Part shown: piece by piece, positions 22,765 through 35,402 of the stretch
Numbering within the stretch: position 1 is the stretch's first letter
Layout: the number at the start of each line of letters is the position of its first letter
Assembly: GCA_012931725.1 (NCBI GenBank)
Contig: CM022949.1
Location: 49,537,551-49,601,550, forward strand
DNA from: Litsea cubeba
Lineage: Eukaryota > Streptophyta > Magnoliopsida > Laurales > Lauraceae
Length of the DNA: 64,000 bases
Direction of reading: 5' to 3'
Program-made: the position numbers and the translations under genes
The notes under the pieces: model-generated
Told to the model about the DNA's origin: nothing
Seen by the model: the letters and a program-made list of their open reading frames with translations, nothing else
The model's database searches: none

Positions 22765-25700
22765 CTTCACAAGCAAAAAATAAAAACATCCAAAACATAT
22801 TGGCACCTATAAATCAGCTAGCAATTCATTCCAAGCAAACACAACAGATTCTAGCTAGTACTTAAGGTTCTAAAATAAGATGGCTTTTTGAACAACCAAC
22901 ACCCTATATGAGACCTTTTCACCCAATTAGGATCCAACATACTTCTTGGTACAAAAGTAGTAGTCATATGTACCTTTACACAGCAAAAGCAGTTTCCACA
23001 CGGCATTATAAATGCCCCTACTACATGAGATCCGATAGGAAATCTGAAAGTTCATGGCCAAACTCCTTAAGACTAGTGGTCAGATTATAAAATAAATAAA
23101 AAACTACGTACAAAGAAACAGAAACAGAAACAGAAAGAAAAAATAAAATAAAATAAAAAATAAAAAACTAGTTACCTGCTTATATTTCTTGTAGATTCGC
23201 TTGGTTACTATGACAGATTGCCATATTTGTCTGGTTTATATGCTAGTCATTTTGACAACACTCCTAAAACATGAGTCCAAATGCAAGGCCCACAAATAAA
23301 ATTCAGGTTCAAAGTAGTTTATGGGATTTTTTACACACTAGTATCAGCTTCAAAATTCAAGAATAACAGTCACAGGTGTCTGCACCTAGTTTAGCAAAAT
23401 AACCAAACTGTGTTCATAACAATTTCATAAACCAATGGCCATAATATATGTAAAGTGATTTTTGATAAGATATATAAGAAGCACATTATACGAATGTTTG
23501 GCCCATGAAGGGTTTTGTGGTTTAATGGGATCTTCAATTGAGTTTTTTACTCCCCTTCTTCTACAAGTTTTTTAAAATGACCAGATACTGAAATCAGATT
23601 CACATTACTAATTCAACAATCCATGTCAGAAATCCTAACATCCAACTGGCTCTAAGGAAGCACGTTGATGCCATAGGCATTTCAAACATGGCGCCCAATT
23701 GAGTCTACCAATCAGCACCCAATGCCAAAAGTTTCATATAAACTTTTATTACCTTAACATCAAGGCATCAAAGAACTGTTGTGATGTCACCTAATATGAT
23801 CTTAAGGTTGAGTGATTGACTTTAAAAATATTAGTTTCTATTCATCAGATCCAACCCATTAATCTTCCAACATCAAAACCATTCATTAGTTCATATGTTG
23901 TTAGATTACAACATGATTTCGAAGTAGTCATAGCAGACTGGGGTAGGTACAATCTCTTGCTTGCAATAACATCATCTAATTTCCAGCCATGAACAATACA
24001 ATACATGACAACACCTACTAATATATTAACAATAACAACACTCTTGGACTTTTACTAAGTATCAAGTCACTTTAAGGTTAAAAAAGTCACATGTTTTACT
24101 CCTACTATTGACCAATATGGCACTACCAACCATCAAGAAGTTTTATAACATATCTATTACAAAAACTATAATTAGTAGTTTGTTACACTTCAAAATTTTC
24201 AAGCAATAGTATCATTTGTTCTCAAGACTCAAGTCCTACTTTCATACTACAGCTCACTTCAAGCCATCTTCTCCCCATCAAAGAATAAAACAAATCAATC
24301 CGATTTCTAGCATATCAAATATCTGATTTGGGGGAATCTAGGCTTAGATGTATTGTACACTTTATATAGTACTGAAAGATGGGATTTGGGATCAGATTAG
24401 GTACTTGGTCATCATCAGGTTCATATGTATTGCTCTCTCTAGTGAAAACAACATAATTATTGGTTAATGATTGTCGGCTAACCATGAGATTTTCTGGTAT
24501 GATATAGTTCATGGGGTCTTTCTCTGAATGGTTTCTACAGAATAAATATTAACAGAACCTTAATGAAATGAAATGAAAGCAACATATGACAAATTTCTAA
24601 TCATAGTTGATCAAATATTGTCATTAAAAATGGTACAACATTCACTCCGTCCAAATCAAAGGTAGGCAGAATATTGCGCTTAGTAGATTTGTGAAGATCA
24701 TCAAATTAATACAATGTTGATAGGTGAAATATAATACTATAATCCCTCGTGAGGCATGCAACTTATAAGTGGAAAAAAATGATTAATTCAGCTTTGCTGT
24801 CGCCAAAAGACTTATTTCTAGTAGTGTGTGCATATTTATATCTAAAAATCAGGTTTATAATTGTTTTTATCTTCTAGTTAAATTTAAATCCAACAAATAA
24901 AAGGAAAAGAGTACAACATCAGAAATCAAGGTATTCATTAGATAAACATTGAATCGTTAATTTTCATCTACTGACAGTTGCATGTTTTGCCAGGCCCAAC
25001 TTAGGTTTAGCCGAGTTGGGCATTGTATTATTCCAATTCTATCATTCTCAAGCTTCTCAATTTTTCCATAACTTTGGATAATCTCATTTAAAATATTGGT
25101 TATATTAGCAAAGAAGTTAAAAAGCATGGCTAAGGAGGTCAGACCTTCCCACAATCGCAATCAAGATGCTTAGAAAATGTATCAATCTGCCATTTCACAG
25201 AGATGCAAACTTGAAAGTCTGATAACAATTGCAGTCCAACTTGAGTTCTGATTTTCTGACCCGGATTGAAATGATAACCATCCATTCTGCCAAGAGGTCA
25301 AATTCAGACTAACGTGCAGTCCATCCACATGAACGTACACTTTCAGACTCGCAATGTAACAACAAATGATTTCGTTGAGAATAAACAACCCTTTACTTAC
25401 AGTCTATAGTGCATTTCCCATTTTGAAAACAGAGAAATGTATGAAACTTAACACTTGATTTTATTAGTAGTTCAGTATGGATGGTTAAAAAATTATTTTT
25501 GCCAGGCCACCCCACTGGCCTGCAGTGATACTATCAACTTGAAGACGAAGATCTAGGGATGGATCGCCAGGCATGTGTGTGATACCGAGCTTCCAACACC
25601 ACTCGACCATAAGTTTGTTGGCATAAGGATAGTCAATTTACAATCTTAATTACATCAGAACATAAGTTCACCTATACCACACCCTCTTGTACTAGGATTA

Positions 25701-26619
25701 TTTACTTTGTTGATGACTTGTCCAAGGCCATTTAGCATGTTTCGAGAGGACTTACTTCACTCTTTGAGGAAATTTTTTTCTCCCACTAGAAAGAGGGTTC
25801 TCTCTGATGAGGAAAGTTAATTGTATTTTCCTTTTTATGCGAAAACTATGTCATACTAAATGATTGAAAAAAATGGCTATAAGAAAAACTAGAATAATTT
25901 TTCATTCTACTGTAGATGATTCCTCTCATCACAAATGTGCCGTTATAGTTTGATTCAATCAATTCAAATTACATGCTTTCTGTTATCTCAAATTTCATCA
26001 ATGTGCGAAGATGTGAGTCTCAAAAGTTAAACCTACTCTTTAAGATCAATTCAATGGTAAACATTTGAATAACTTCAGGATTTGATCATCTTCTCAATCA
26101 TTTTAGTTAAGGCCTGTTTGTTTGCTTTTCTCATGATTCAAAGAAATTGATTTTTGAGCTAAAATTGAACCAGTAAATATGAGAATCCACCATATCTATC
26201 ATTTATTTTACAAGTAATTAACCCTTTAAAACTCCTAAAAATCAAAAACCAAAGGAGCTAATCACATAATCAATCTATTGGTGGGCCTCCCACAAGCAAT
26301 ATTCAGACAAGTTTTTCATTGATTACAGGAGCCATATGTATTGTATAGAGCCACACTACCTCTCCCTTTCCAAGGGCATAACAATAACTGGTGATATCTT
26401 TTATACTTTCAATGTATGAAACAGAGAGCTGAAGACTAAAACGATTAGTCAGCCATTTCGAATCCTCTAGCCTTTCCTTTATCAAGTATCATCCATCAAA
26501 GAAGCTGAAGAAGATTGGAATCTCATTCAATCCAATAAAGAATAAAAAAAAAGACAAAAAGAATAGACAAAAACTCTTTTCTTGAAGCTTGGAAACTTAC
26601 ATCATCCAAAAGGTCACAA

Positions 26620-26620
<1 letters not shown>
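22765..26620. other. CACTA interior, no further gene identified
   Basis: Several minus-strand open stretches look exon-like (24315-24512, 25182-25388), but I cannot name a family for them. The interior is probably captured host introns and exons. No transposase motif is seen. Confidence 0.4.

Positions 26621-26621
<1 letters not shown>

Positions 26622-26671
<50 letters not shown>
26622..26671. repeat. (CT)n microsatellite
   Basis: An uninterrupted CT run of about 48 bases inside the CACTA element. On the minus strand, the presumed coding strand here, it is a GA run, as common in plant 5' leaders. Confidence 0.97.
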
Positions 26672-26676
<5 letters not shown>

Positions 26677-27137
26677 TATGTCTCTGGCCCTAACCACAGC
26701 TCCGCAGGAGAGGGCTTAGGATGAGATGATGGGTGCGACAAAGGTGGAAGGAAATTAAAGCAAAAAAAAAAAAAAAAACAAAAACAGGAAGGAAACAATT
26801 TTTTCATGAAATGGAGAACACCGAATAACTTCATCCTCTGTTATCAATATCATGTGACATGTATCAAAAAGAACATTCAATTTTATGACCTTCAGTATTG
26901 CTGACGATCTAAAGAAAGAATCCATACGAAAAAACGAGAGACCAAATTACTTAAAGATGAGTGCCCATTTGACTGCCACCAAATCTCAAACGATAGAAAG
27001 ACCAAGAAGGAAAGAAAAAAAAAAATCTCAAACGATAGTGATTTGCAACAAAATAGATGTTTATCCAACTATGCATTGGGTAATGGAAGAACCATAATCA
27101 AAGTTGTTGGGTTTCTATATTTCATCCTTTTTCCACC

Positions 27138-27460
27138 CTAAATCAATTTTTCGGCTGTCAAAGATTTCAGTTGGAAATGCCAGACGATTGGCTTAAGCAG
27201 AAGAGGATCTGCCAGCCTGAGATATTCAGGACACCCAAGCAGCCCTGGAAAATGAGGAATTATGGCATTCACAGGTAGGTAGTGCATGTGTTTTCCAAGA
27301 AATAGTTTTCTAGCGACATCTGAGTTCTGATCGCTCTTGTGGAAAAGCCATGCCCTAGCGCAAATGGGGAAAAAAAACCATAATCTGATTAAAGAAAAAA
27401 TCCCTTTCATTCCCTCTGTAGTTCCAACATCAAATGAAGCCATGAATCTCACATGCATGT
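27138..27460 (-). other. Possible captured exon, unknown family
   Basis: A minus-strand frame includes LGKHMHYLPVNAIIPHFPG and EYLRLADPLLLKP, which has the look of a conserved globular protein segment rather than random translation. I do not recognise the family. It is upstream of the DRM and thioesterase pieces on the same strand. Confidence 0.3.
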
Positions 27461-27639
27461 CCGATCAAACGGCTCAAATCCGATCGGAAGCATTCTCAGA
27501 TACAAAGCAGGAAAAAGAGGCAAAAGGGCAAATACACAAGAAAATAACCGCATCAGAAACCATGAAAGAAACAAATCGATGAGATCTAGAAGATCAGCTA
27601 ACCTGCTTCTGGAGGGTGTCTACCAGCTGCTGCGGCAAA

Positions 27640-27996
27640 CGCACGTCGGATCCGTTATCCTCGCTGCAGGCCGCTCGCCGTCGGTCTCGGAGGCGTAGCC
27701 GTCGTCGTCGCGCGGGAGGGCACAGTGCAGAGAGAGAGGGAGAGGGAGGGAGGGAGGGGGAGAGAGAAATAGAGAGGGAGGAATAGAGAGAGAAAACAGG
27801 TGGCGGCTCCGGCGCAGGCGGGCTCCGGCGGAATCGTCGCTGGTGCGGCGGGAGAAGAGGAAACTGGATGGTTCAGAGCGGGAGCAGGGAAAACTGATGG
27901 TTCAGAGCGCGGGAGGGGAAAAGAAAAGGTGGGGGAGAAGAAGTGGAATTTGGGGTTCTTATAAAAGGCATTAGCGACCGCTATTGCGGCCGCCAA
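27640..27996 (-). promoter_or_regulatory. GC-rich, GA-rich leader-like region near the CACTA right end
   Basis: High GC and purine-rich tracts contrast with the AT-rich interior. A 113-residue minus-strand frame is open but low in complexity (Pro, Ser, Leu). Its position just inside the right end, upstream of the captured exons, suggests a promoter or first exon acquired from a host gene. No TATA box can be assigned with confidence. Confidence 0.35.
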
Positions 27997-28080
27997 TAGC
28001 GGTCACTAATGCTCATTTTTGCGACCACCAACAGCGGTCGCCCGCTTTTCCTACCGCCAATACCGAGATTTCTAGTAGTG
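27970..28080. repeat. Right subterminal palindromes and terminus of the CACTA element
   Basis: Several TTAGCGACCGCTATTGCGGC-type motifs precede the terminal TTTCTAGTAGTG. Confidence 0.85.
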
Positions 28081-28440
28081 TCTACTTTACTCTTCCCTAA
28101 TCAAACATGCCCAAACCTGACATCATACCGGCTTATATGGACTAGTATGGTCTGCTTGGACGTGGGCTGCTAGAATCCCAAGAATTGTTTGTTTAGGACT
28201 TTCTATTTATTGGAAAATACTTTAATAAGTTTGAATATCCACTTGAGAGACCGATTTTAAAGAATTCCACATTCTACCGGTGCGATTTTTAGGATTCCTT
28301 GAAGAAGAAAAAAAGTGCTCGACTAATCCACCCAGTATACTGAAGGCTGGTCCATAACAAAAAAGCATTAAAGCACAAGAATTTACTCTAAACTGGAGAA
28401 ACCTGTGATCTACTCCCACACAAGGAAGAAGCCATTATCC

Positions 28441-29251
28441 ATGCGCACCTTCTTCCTCTCCCTACCCTCTCATCTCCCCCATCTTCTTCTCCTCCCTACT
28501 CCTCATCATCACCGTCCACATCCCTACTACTGCAGCAGAATCTCTCTTCGTTCAATGCAACAACACAGCAAACTACACCAACACTAGCACGTTCGGCACC
28601 AACCTCAATCTCCTCAACCCTTCTCTATCCTCCCAACTCCACCCTCAACTACGGCTTCTACAACACATCGATTGGACAAGACCCCAACAAGGCCTATGGT
28701 CTTGTTTTCTGCCGCGGTGATGCCACAAACAACATATGCCAGAACTGCATTGAAACGGCGAGTGACGAGATCCAAAGCCGACGCCCCAACAGAAGTGCAA
28801 CAATTCTTCGGCTCTTCGAACACTTCGGTGTGGAATTATTTGTGGAATCCACGGAATAATTCAGACCCAGACCAGTTTCAGACTGTTTTGGGAGATCTGA
28901 TGAGTAATCTTTCTAGTAGAGTGACATCTGAATCGCGGTTGCGGATGTTTGCCACTGGACAGGCCAAGCTTTCTAGCTTTGCGAATGTGTATGGTCTAGT
29001 GCAGTGTACAAGGGATATATCTAAGAGTGATTGCGGCAGATGCTTGGAAGCTGCTATTAATCAGATTCCAAATTGTTGTGACAAGAAACAAGGGGGGAGA
29101 GTGGTTGGGCCTGTTTGTAGTATAAGATTTGAGATTTATAGTTTCTATGGGCCCTCGACTATTGATGCATCGGCTCCTTCCCCTTCTCCTACTGTTGGTG
29201 TTAGTCCACCGTCCACCAACACAGCTCCGCCTACCAATGGAACTAGCACAG
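28441..29251 (+). pseudogene. Cysteine-rich receptor-like kinase, exon 1 (two DUF26/Gnk2 domains), frameshifted
   Basis: CRKs are plasma-membrane receptor kinases. Exon 1 encodes a signal peptide and two DUF26 domains. Here a hydrophobic leader (FFSSLLLIITVHIPTTAA) precedes ESLFVQCNNTANYT. Domain 1 follows with NYGFYNTSIGQDPNKAYGL and FCRGDATNNICQNCIE, and domain 2 runs from 28800 with the C-x8-C-x2-C pattern (VQCTRDISKSDCGRCLEAA). A Pro/Ser linker ends at donor GTACTT (29252). The reading frame changes at least three times (near 28470, 28620 and 28790), so the copy is dead. The last codon is split after one base, matching the acceptor at 54615 where the membrane-span exon begins. The kinase domain is not in the window. 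Confidence 0.9.
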
Positions 29252-29765
29252 GTACTTTTTTACTCCATATATTTTTCAGCTTGTTTCTTAATTACAACAC
29301 ATATTATTAAGACCTATTGGAAAGATCAGGCTATCATCTGGCATCAGCCAAGTAATATTCAGGTTTAAGTTTTGGGTCCATGACTTCATACAGACTGCAG
29401 CTAGAATACCTCATGAAACCATCATATATTAGATATGTATATAAGCAGGGATTTGATCTAGATCTTGATCCACCCTCTATTAATCGTGAACTAGCATAAT
29501 AACCCGAGGCCCACACGGATATTAACTACTTTTAACATCGTTTTGACAAATAATTGCACATAAATATTGTGTGGTGCAGTGGGTAGCTTAGTTATTTGCA
29601 GCCCAACTTTTATTGATTATTCATTTTGGAGCTCATATCCTGATCATTATAGATCCCCTGGATCTGGCAATGGCAAGCCCAAGCGAAGCCCGTTTTATTC
29701 CCACTCGTCATACTCCTATCATCTCTCTGGGCAAAATTGTCAAGGAGATCACGTACAACTCATAT
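29252..29765 (+). other. CRK intron 1, left remnant
   Basis: AT-rich sequence between the CRK donor and the target duplication of the 13.6-kb insertion. No gene seen. The same intron resumes after the insertions and ends at 54614. Confidence 0.6.
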
Positions 29766-29774
29766 TAAGTATAT

Positions 29775-30010
29775 GGGACAATTACCGTACGGACGATCTT
29801 AAAGCTAATAATAGCCTCAGAACAGTTGATTGAAAAATATATATTTACCGCATAGTTATTCGATCCGTAGGATATCGCAAGCTGTGATATCCTAGAGATG
29901 TAGGATATCCCACAAATCAGAAGCGAAAAGACTTGAACAAACCGTTTTTTTTTCTTTTTTCCTTGACTGTACGACCACCAAACCACCATCCAAACCGTTA
30001 GATAGCGTGC
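29775..30010 (+). repeat. Left inverted repeat of the composite
   Basis: Pairs with 43205-43376. The shared inner landmark is CCAAACCACCATCCAAACCG. The left copy has about 60 extra bases, partly a second GGATATC-rich piece. Confidence 0.85.
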
Positions 30011-30018
30011 CACAATGC

Positions 30019-30250
30019 ATTTTTAGCGGCGGCCGGTAAAATTCGTCGCTATAATATACTTATACCGGCGACCGTAGCTATGTCCATTGCTAAAAACACC
30101 ATTCCAATGGCGCCAAGGGTTCGCCGGAAATTTTTTATTTTTTACCGTCACAAATATAGCGGCGGTGATTATATTCGAGGGTAAAATGTATTTTTAGCGT
30201 CAGTCCTGTTGCTAAAAATTATTTATTGCGGCGGCCATAAGTGGCCCCTG
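30019..30250. repeat. Left CACTA-type subterminal repeats
   Basis: Repeated TTTTAGCGGCGGCC and GGTAAAA motifs in both orientations. They resemble the motifs at 42630-43010. The outermost bases (CACAATGCATTTTTAGC) may be a decayed CACTA terminus. Confidence 0.6.
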
Positions 30251-31334
30251 ACGGTAAAAGTTTTAGGTCTCGTGCGCATTCATATCCGTCTGTCTCACTC
30301 TTCATCGATCCCTCTCTCGCTCTCTCATTCTCTCGCAGGCTCTCCGTCTCTGTCAGTCTCTCACTCTCTCCCCTGCAACCCTTCTTCTCTCACCGTCTCT
30401 CTCATTCTCTCACCCATCTCTCCCCTGCGCAAGCCATCCCCATCTCTTCTCTCTCCCCTGCGCACGCCTTCCATCTCTCTCAGTCTGTCATTCTCTCGCC
30501 CATCTCTCCCTTGCAACCCTTCATCTCTCCTACCACCTCCATCAACCCCTCTCAGCAGACCCACCTTTTCTCTCACCATCACTCCCACTCTCTCGATCTC
30601 ATCCCTCTCTCACGCCGTCCTTTGCAGCCGATCCAACTGAAATTCCTATCAATTCGAAAACCCCCAAATCTCCATCCCATCTGGACTCTCTCTCTCGGTT
30701 TCCAGACAGAGAGACGGGTTTTCTTGATCTTGGAGAAGAGAGGGAGTTTGTTGTTGCAGAATCCAGAGAAGAAGAGCAGAGTTGCCTCTGCACATCACCG
30801 GAGAGGAGGGTCGCTGCCGCTGCCGTCGTGCCTTGACCGGAGAGGAAGGGAACAAATAAGAGGAGAAAACTAAGGTAATTCCCCCTTTTTTTTTACATGG
30901 TTCATGATTCTGGAATAAAAAACTTAGGGAAATTGAATGAGGTTTTTTATACTAGTCATTTCATAATCTATGAATCCAGGTGTGTGTGTTTTTTCTTTTT
31001 CTCTAATCTTCTCATCGTTTTCTTCTAGATTTTTTCTTTTTTCTGGCTCTTGCTTGGAATCCGTTTTTCTACATTTTGAAATGTGGGAATGCAGGGTAGA
31101 ATCCGGATTTATGTGCATGAGAATGGTAGGAACTGATTGGACTGTGAGTTTTTCTAAATTTTAAGATCTGTGGCAGTGAGTTAGGGTTTTGGTTTTGTTA
31201 CCATTTTTTTTTCTGTTGTTCTGATTTTAACTAAAATGTTGTGCTTGTTCAAACTTGTTGTATTGTTCTTTTAAATCTAATGGAGTTTTTATGGTTTGAA
31301 GTTGAAATGAGGAAGATCAGCCACAACCTCTACC
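30251..31334 (+). other. Pyrimidine-rich leader-like region
   Basis: From 30290 to 30630 the plus strand is dominated by TCTCTC and CCCTC tracts. A more balanced GC-rich part up to 30873 follows. By position this could be the transcription start region and first untranslated exon of the TNP2 gene at 35403. A possible donor (AAGGTAATTC) lies at 30870. The long frames in it are low in complexity and not supported as proteins. Confidence 0.4.
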
Positions 31335-32912
31335 TAGAGATGTCAAGTGGGCCGTGCCGGCCCGGCCCAGCACTGCCCGGCCCGCTAGTCAACGGGCCGT
31401 GGCACGGCACGGCCCGGTCAACGGCACGGCCCATGACGCGGGCCGTGCTGGGCTGAGCCGTGGAGGCCTGCTGGCCCGTTAGGCACGGCCCGCCAGGCCC
31501 GCCAGCCTAGTGGGCCAGCCCCTGTGGCCCGCCAGGATCGGCCCGCCTGGCCCGCCAAAAAAAATTATTTTTTTATATATTTTTTTAAATTTATAAAAAT
31601 CTAATTCCCAGCCAACTAACAACCCTAGGCATTTTCTAATAAAAAAAAACACTTACATAACTTGGTAAGGTAGGACTTTAGTGTAAATTAGTCACACTAA
31701 TAAAGAGGGGCAATGTGTTTTTGGGGAGAAGTAATAAGGGGAATGTTTTGGTGTGACACACTTACCTTTACTAAATTTGCCCCGGCCCCTTGCCTTCAAT
31801 AATTTTATTTTCTTCAGAGATATTTGAGAATCTCAAATGAAATTCCCTACCTGCATTCATCTATATTCAAGAACCCCTGAGCATTTGAGAAGTTGAGATT
31901 CTTTATAGGTTGGAAAGCTCAGGATTAAACACAAGAATATGTTCATAATTCAGTCATTTATGTTCAATATAATCTCGTCACATGTACCTATAACTCCACT
32001 CTCGATCACATCACATGAAGGCATGAAGCCATATATTTACATTGATATGAACACTAGGAAAAAGAAGTAAAAAATATGTAACCATGATAAAGATAATGAG
32101 AATTATTGACTAAGACTAAAAACCCATAACTAAAAAATAAAGAAATTGATGCAAATCTAAATAAAATGAAGTCCAAGGTTGTGGTTTCATGGTGGGTCAT
32201 TTGGAAGACTTGAGATGATTATTGATAAAAGTAGAAATATTTAACCGCGCTAAGTTCTTGTTTAAAGTATGATAATTCAGCCAAAAAATAGAAATTGAGT
32301 TTGCCATCTCAATTGAAATATTCTTAACCATGGCATTTCAATTTGGCTGAAAAATGAGTAGAAAAAAGGACATGATATGTTTTTTTTTATATTTCAGGTT
32401 GTTTGAATGAAAGAGTAAAAAGTTGGATAAAAAGGTGTTAGCTTCTCATCATCATCTAAAGTGGTTAAGTTCTCATCCTAATGTAACTAATAGTTTAATA
32501 TTCATGGTTAGGTTCACATCCTCATCTAACTAGTTTTAATATTGTTTGAATACATATTAGTATACAAAAGTTAGGTAGTCTACTGGTTGTGTTTATCTTT
32601 CACAACCTAATGGTTGTGAGATTGAGTTCACCCAAACACATTTATTTTTAAAAATCTATATAAATTACGCAGGTCGGGCCAACCCAACCCGCCTATAACT
32701 CTTTTAGAAGGAAAAAAAAAAAAAGGAGGCACGGCCTGTTTAACATGCCTACCTCTACCTGTCCTATGTAAGGTTTAGTATGGCATCCAGCGTGGTAAGA
32801 GTCAGGTATATAAATTACGCAGGTCGGGCCAACCCAACCCGCCTATAACTCTATTAGAAGGAAAAAAAAAAAAAAAAAAGGAGGCACGGCCTGTTTAACA
32901 TGCCTACCTCTA
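31335..32912. mobile_element. Decayed hAT-like element
   Basis: The left end TAGAGATGTCAAGTGGGCC and right end TGCCTACCTCTA (32757 and again 32912) are imperfect inverse partners. The interior near the left is a typical GGCACGGCCCG-rich zone and the right end has CGGGCCAACCCAACCCGCC. Eight-base flanks match only partly, so the duplication has decayed. The right end is duplicated in tandem. Confidence 0.55.
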
Positions 32913-32962
32913 CCTGTCCTATGTAAGGTTTAGTATGGCATCCAGCGTGGTAAGAGTCAGGT
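32657..32962. repeat. About 150-bp tandem duplication
   Basis: TATAAATTACGCAGGTCGGG occurs at 32657 and 32807. The two units are nearly identical except for A-run length (14 versus 18), so the duplication is recent. Confidence 0.92.
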
Positions 32963-32999
32963 GGGTATGAGTTTAACATATGTCGTGTGTTTCTGTAGG

Positions 33000-35402
33000 T
33001 TGTGTGTGTGTGTGTGTTGTCCCAAGGGTTTGGTCATGGTGCAAACCTTTTCATTGGAGCAATCCCATCTACTAACTGTATGGATTGTATCTTTTTGAGG
33101 ATTCCATCTACTAACTGTATGGGTGGTAACTTACCTGTATCTAGTCTAGGTTATCAATATTCCTTTTATCTATTAGTTTTTTTCAATACTGATGATTTCT
33201 TTTCTATCTAGTCTTCCCCTCAAGTAGACTAGACATTATTAGGGAGAACTTGGGAGGGGTGACAAATGCCATCTTTAGAAGAACTTGATGAATGTGGATA
33301 CAGAGACGACCCTAGTGGATATTTTTTTGGCTTGTAACATAATTCCTATCTCCTCTTTATGATGCTGGATGGTGGTTTAGGTCGTTTGCGCATAGGTTTT
33401 TTTAACTCTCTGTTTCTGTTTGTTTTTAATCCTTTAGCAAAACTGTATCCTGCAATGGTAAGCTAAATGGATATATGCTTTGGACCTTTTCTTTTAAATG
33501 CTGGACTTGGAGCGGACCAATTCCTATACAGCAACTCCCACCCTCATGAACTAAAACCAAGATTATTTTTCAATAGGGTCTACTAATGCCACCCTCATGA
33601 ACTCAAACAAAGATTATTTTTCAATAAGGTCTAGTTATTTTATCAAAGAAGGAAGAAGCAGAATGTCTAGTTATTTTTGGGTGGGTATGAGTTTTACCAT
33701 GACGTTTGTAAAACCTGACATGATGCCACCCTCATGAACTCAAACAAAGATTACTTTTCAGTATTTCCTAGTTATGTTTGTAGGCTGATCCAACTTTTTA
33801 TTCACAGATGAGTGGTTATGGATTATTGAAATTTTGAACCCAACTGTAGGAAGTTAAATTTGAGTGAAACCAAATAAACACAATAAGATTTTGGGTCCTT
33901 AAGTATGAAATATTCATGGACCAGCTGGACCTGGACCTAGGCCTAAATTAAAAACAGGTTTAAATATTGAACCCATACTAAGTATTCTCAATTTGGGTTT
34001 TGTGCTTTTGGACCTATTTTCATCCTCCAAATACAAATAGTGTTTGATTGATAGATGAATCAGGTATGGTGGTGCCTTTTTTATTTAAACTTTGAAATCG
34101 GATCCAGATCTGGTATTGGATCCTTGTGTGTCCGGTTTGAGGATTTTGGCTCAAAACTGATTCAAGCTCTGTATGTATTAAAAGTATACTCTGGTGTTTG
34201 GTTGGTATCATCTCACAACCCCCACTTGGGCATCAGTCATGAAAAAATTCCAAGACACTCATTTGGGCCTAGTTATGTTTAGGTGGGAAACTTTTTGACT
34301 GTGGTAAAATATTGTAATATGGGAGGGGTGTGGGGTTGTGTGTGTGGTAAAGTAAAAGAAGAGTAGCAGTTGAAGTGGCTTCAAAAGTAAGGAACATGTA
34401 GCCCGTAGCTGTTGCCTGTTATATGGTTTGTCTTTTTATAGTGGACTTGGGTACTATTTTATGAATGAATTGAATATATGTGATACTTAAGAATGTGGAT
34501 TTTTTTTTCTTTCAAAATATATATATCTAGAATGTGTTATGTGGACATGCCTAACTTGTTTTTACTTGAATGAATGAATGGGTGCTGATATTTATTTGAA
34601 TGAGCAGTTTGGAACTAATGGTGGAGATAGATGGGGTGTGGTGCATGTGTGATCTAATGGGCTGGGAATGGTATTGAATTTTAGACATACTGATGGCATA
34701 AGTTGTGTGATTCATCATCTGTTTTCATCTTTTTATTTTTAATCTGATCTTATCTCCTCTTGATCTTTTCATATTTGTTTATTTCTGTCATGTTTTCTAC
34801 GAATTCCTTCTGATTTCTTTCTATCATTGTTGTTTATTCTTTGGGTATGATGTCTGTTTTGGTCGATTCAATCCCTGTTGTTTTCTTTTTTTGCAATTGC
34901 TTGTTTGGGTTTTGTTTTAATCAGTTGATGGTGATCATCCTCTTCATATGATGCAATAAATATGTTTGATCGTTTTGTCATTTCTTAAATGACCTGGCCA
35001 GAGGGTGCAAAATGTTTTACAAATCCATAAAAACTCATTTGTTGAAAAAATTTTCTGTCATATATGAATGAGGCTGGTTTCATGGTGTCCTTTTAACACT
35101 GTATTGTTCCTGTTATTACAGCTGAACATTAGAATAAGAATTGGAAAATGTAAGGGCAGATATAAAATGCACAGCTATACTTTATATTATTTGTTATTTG
35201 AATTAAGGTATAGTGATCAAATTTTTAGCGGATTTTAGCTAAGAAAAATTGTTGAGTGTTATTGTAGTGTTATTGTAGGAGATCAGATTTTCATAAAATA
35301 TTCTCTTGTAGTGTGAATGTAAAATCCTACTCTAAACTCACATCACATGCCTTTTGTCATCTGTTTTTCGTCGGTAGGTGACGGCTTGAACCGGATATTA
35401 AG
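33000..35402 (+). other. Probable 5' intron or upstream region of the TNP2 gene
   Basis: AT-rich, without a recognisable gene. CCACCCTCATGAACT occurs three times (33538, 33591 and 33726) in units of about 55-60 bases. Confidence 0.4.

Larger units (their letters stand above)
20727..28080 (-). mobile_element. CACTA (En/Spm) element, 7354 bp, exact ends and TSD, gene-capturing
   Basis: The left end is CACTACTAGAAA at 20727 and the right end TTTCTAGTAGTG finishes at 28080, perfect 12-base inverse partners. TCT lies on both sides (20724-20726 and 28081-28083), the 3-base duplication of CACTA elements. Subterminal regions carry many GCGACCGCCATTGGCGGTCGC palindromes. No TNP2 transposase is visible, so the element needs help in trans. 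On the minus strand it carries exons of a DRM-type methyltransferase and an acyl-protein thioesterase with splice sites, and a GC-rich region near the right end that could hold a promoter. Exact ends and TSD suggest a fairly young insertion. Confidence 0.95.

Noticed and set aside
27655..27996. 113-residue protein starting MAAAIAVANAF on the minus strand
   Set aside because: Pro/Ser/Leu-rich, no domain and inside GC-rich, GA-rich sequence near a transposon end. It may be a captured first exon but I cannot support it as a gene.
30209..30873. Two long Ser/Leu-rich frames of 143 and 210 residues
   Set aside because: Both come from CT-rich low-complexity sequence; no domain. It is better explained as a leader or promoter.
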